Positions 5,348 through 7,070 of a DNA stretch of 7,070 nucleotides are shown here, piece by piece (the stretch's first letter is position 1; each line of letters opens with the position of its first letter). Below the pieces are notes generated by a model that saw only the letters and a program-made list of their open reading frames with translations, was not told the origin of the DNA and searched no databases. This DNA comes from JASFTV01 sp050050615 (GTDB taxonomy: Bacteria; Desulfobacterota; DSM-4660; Desulfatiglandales; HGW-15), in assembly GCA_050050615.1 (NCBI GenBank), contig JASFTV010000171.1, forward strand, positions 1-7,070. The letters are read 5' to 3'. Made by a program: the position numbers and the translations under genes.

Positions 5348-7012
5348 ATGCCATTCACAGACGCCAACAAGATCACCTGTGAAATCCTCGTCATCGGCGG
5401 CGGCGGTGCCGGCCTAAAGGCCGCCATCATAGCGAGAGAAATGGGTGCAGACGTCCTCGTCGCCTCCAAAACAAGGGTGGGATATGTCAATAACACCTTC
5501 ATCTCAAAGGCCGCCTTTGCAGCAACAGGCTGGGGAGACCCACAGGATAGTCAGGGGGTTCATGTGAAGGACACGGTGGTCGGAGGCCGTTTTCTCAACG
5601 ACCAGGAGCTTGTCGGCGTCATGGCCGGGGAGGCGGGTGCGCAGGTCCTTTTCCTGGAGAAATGTGGCGTCAGCTTCATGAGAAAGGGGAGCAAGATTTG
5701 GTTGGATCATCACCCAGGGCATAGCTATCCCCGGAGCGTTCTCGGAGAGCACAGGAGAGGAAGCGGGCTTGTTTTGCCGCTTAAAGAATACGCCAGAAAA
5801 ATCGGAGTCAGGTTTGCTGACAGGGTGTTCATCACCAGACTCTTCACAAGCTCGGATCGGATCGCTGCAGCCACCGGTGTTACGGGCGATGGGGTTTTCC
5901 TCACTTTTGTGGCCAATTGTGTGATTTTGGCAACCGGCGGCTATGCTCATGCGTATCTCCACACAAACAATGCGCCCGGCATAAGCGGAGACGGTCAGGC
6001 CCTGGCCTTCAACCTTAATGTTCCCCTGAAGGATATTGAATTTGTGCAGTTCTATCCAACAGCCACGGGGAAATTCGGAAGCAGGCTTCTGCTTTATGAG
6101 GTCTTTGTCCTGTACGCTGGTGCGAAGCTTAGGAACGCTAAAGGTGAAGATATCATTGTCAAGCACGGCATCAGCGACCCAATTGTCTTAACCCGGGACA
6201 GGCTCTCACGAGCCATCGCACATGAAATTTCCGAAGGCCTGGACGTTGAAGGCGGGGTGGTCATGGACCTCAAACCGGTTCCCGAGAAAAAGGTTGCCAA
6301 GCTTCAGCCTTTACTCCCTTCAAAGTCTTTAGAAGGCAAGAAGGAGATCGTGGTTTCTCCAACAACCCACTTTTGTATGGGGGGGATCATCATAGACAAA
6401 AAAACGGAGACCGCCGTACCCGGCCTTTTTGGTGCGGGTGAAATCTGTGCAGGAGTCCACGGCGCTAACCGGCTCAGCGGCAACGCCCTGTCCGAGGTCT
6501 TCGCAATGGGAGGTATTGCCGGCCGAGAGGCGGCGGGGAGATCAAGGGAAATGGGTCCTCCGGAAATCCCGGCGCAGGATATCGCTGACGAAAAGAGGCA
6601 ACTGGGTTCTTGCTTATTCCAAACAGGGCGTGACCCAAAAATTTTGTATCGAGCACTGAAAGAGATGATGTGGACCGGAGCGGGGATTGTACGACACCGG
6701 GCGGCATTGGAAAAGGCCCTGGCAAAGATTGAAGAACTCAGGGTCATGGTTGCGAAGTCTTCAATCAAAAACCCGCGTGAACTGACGACAGGTTTGGAGC
6801 TTCAGAACATGCTCCTTATCTCTGAAATGATTTGCCGCGCAGCACTCATGAGAAGAGAAAGCAGGGGTTCACACTACCGCAGCGATTACCCGGATGAAGA
6901 TAACGCCCACTGGCTCAAGAACATCGTCATAAGGAAGGATGGGGCCGGGATGAGATCGGAAGGTGTTCCGGTGTCCCTGGAATGGGTCGGCCCCGCAAGC
7001 AGCGAACTCTAA
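5348..7012 (+). CDS. Fumarate reductase/succinate dehydrogenase-type flavoprotein
   Basis: FAD-dependent oxidoreductase of the SdhA/FrdA/NadB superfamily, 554 residues from this ATG, without a signal peptide and so cytoplasmic. The dinucleotide-binding motif is ILVIGGGGAGLKAA (13-26). The glycine-rich second FAD strand is CVILATGGYAHAY (191-203). GDGQALA (214-220), EFVQFYPTAT (231-240), TRDRLSRAI (282-290), HFCMGG (341-346) and GLFGAGEICAGVHGANRLSGNALSEVFAMG (359-388) are signature blocks. The helical C-terminal domain ends with ESRGSHYRSDYP.ED..HW (504-522). By analogy with E. coli FrdA, R283, H341 and R375 fit the catalytic Arg287, His355 and Arg390. Asn49 seems to replace the covalent-FAD His, and Tyr236 replaces His232. 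Substrate could be fumarate, aspartate or a related dicarboxylate or thiol-linked reaction; this cannot be settled. ATG 5348 gives the usual short N-terminus; TTG 5333, directly after AGAGG, would add five residues. Confidence 0.87.
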   Translation: MPFTDANKITCEILVIGGGGAGLKAAIIAREMGADVLVASKTRVGYVNNTFISKAAFAATGWGDPQDSQGVHVKDTVVGGRFLNDQELVGVMAGEAGAQVLFLEKCGVSFMRKGSKIWLDHHPGHSYPRSVLGEHRRGSGLVLPLKEYARKIGVRFADRVFITRLFTSSDRIAAATGVTGDGVFLTFVANCVILATGGYAHAYLHTNNAPGISGDGQALAFNLNVPLKDIEFVQFYPTATGKFGSRLLLYEVFVLYAGAKLRNAKGEDIIVKHGISDPIVLTRDRLSRAIAHEISEGLDVEGGVVMDLKPVPEKKVAKLQPLLPSKSLEGKKEIVVSPTTHFCMGGIIIDKKTETAVPGLFGAGEICAGVHGANRLSGNALSEVFAMGGIAGREAAGRSREMGPPEIPAQDIADEKRQLGSCLFQTGRDPKILYRALKEMMWTGAGIVRHRAALEKALAKIEELRVMVAKSSIKNPRELTTGLELQNMLLISEMICRAALMRRESRGSHYRSDYPDEDNAHWLKNIVIRKDGAGMRSEGVPVSLEWVGPASSEL

Positions 7013-7020
7013 CATCTCGC

Positions 7021-7070
7021 ATGTTGAAAATTCTTGAAAGTATTTCCGGGGGACACGGCACTGGATCTGC
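7021..7070 (+). CDS. Possible start of a further gene, cut by the window edge
   Basis: An ATG 8 bases after the flavoprotein stop opens the only plus-strand frame that stays open to the window edge. It begins MLKILESISGGHGTGS. The text is faintly like the LL.RI..G.G segment found near iron-sulfur regions of NuoF-like redox proteins, which would fit a redox partner of the flavoprotein. Sixteen residues are too few to assign anything. No good ribosome binding site precedes it, so it may not be a gene start. Confidence 0.25.
   Translation, partial: MLKILESISGGHGTGS

Noticed and set aside
5504..6166. 220-codon minus-strand frame inside the flavoprotein gene
   Set aside because: It is antisense to a gene with complete family motifs and itself resembles no protein family.

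Overview
The window is ordinary-looking bacterial chromosome of medium GC. It most resembles an anaerobic Desulfobacterota (Deltaproteobacteria) lineage of the Syntrophobacter type. The grounds are a member of the Sfum_1244 protein family (named after a Syntrophobacter fumaroxidans locus), a soluble-type fumarate reductase-like flavoprotein common in anaerobes, a secreted beta-helix protein with the 'DIKPG..N.IN..SKGVVPVAILT' C-terminal module, and a dispersed 'gtcattgcga' inverted repeat. The taxonomic placement is inference.

Layout: the left third carries two minus-strand genes for exported proteins, a 448-residue right-handed parallel beta-helix protein (27-1373) and a 173-residue protein of unknown function with a signal peptide (1795-2316). 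Between them, the beta-helix gene has a 5' leader with several perfect or near-perfect hairpins, some mutually exclusive. From 2317 to 2877 lies a gene-free stretch. Its right part (2704-2879) is a nested inverted-repeat element resembling a miniature, non-coding mobile repeat, and its right terminus runs into the first possible start codon of the next gene.

The right two thirds carry three plus-strand genes with sizeable gaps, so they are probably not one operon: a protein-L-isoaspartate O-methyltransferase-like protein (2878-3609), a Sfum_1244-family protein of unknown function (4073-5170), and a flavoprotein of the succinate dehydrogenase/fumarate reductase/L-aspartate oxidase family (5348-7012). 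The flavoprotein keeps the catalytic Arg/His/Arg framework but has Tyr where the family normally has a substrate-binding His, and it lacks the His used for covalent FAD attachment. An open frame starting at 7021 runs off the right edge and might be the start of a partner gene.

I see no CRISPR array, tRNA, rRNA, transposase, phage gene or toxin-antitoxin pair, and no convincing new multi-gene system. The points most worth a second look are the repeat element at the methyltransferase start, the structured leader, the altered flavoprotein active site and the uncharacterised Sfum_1244-family protein.
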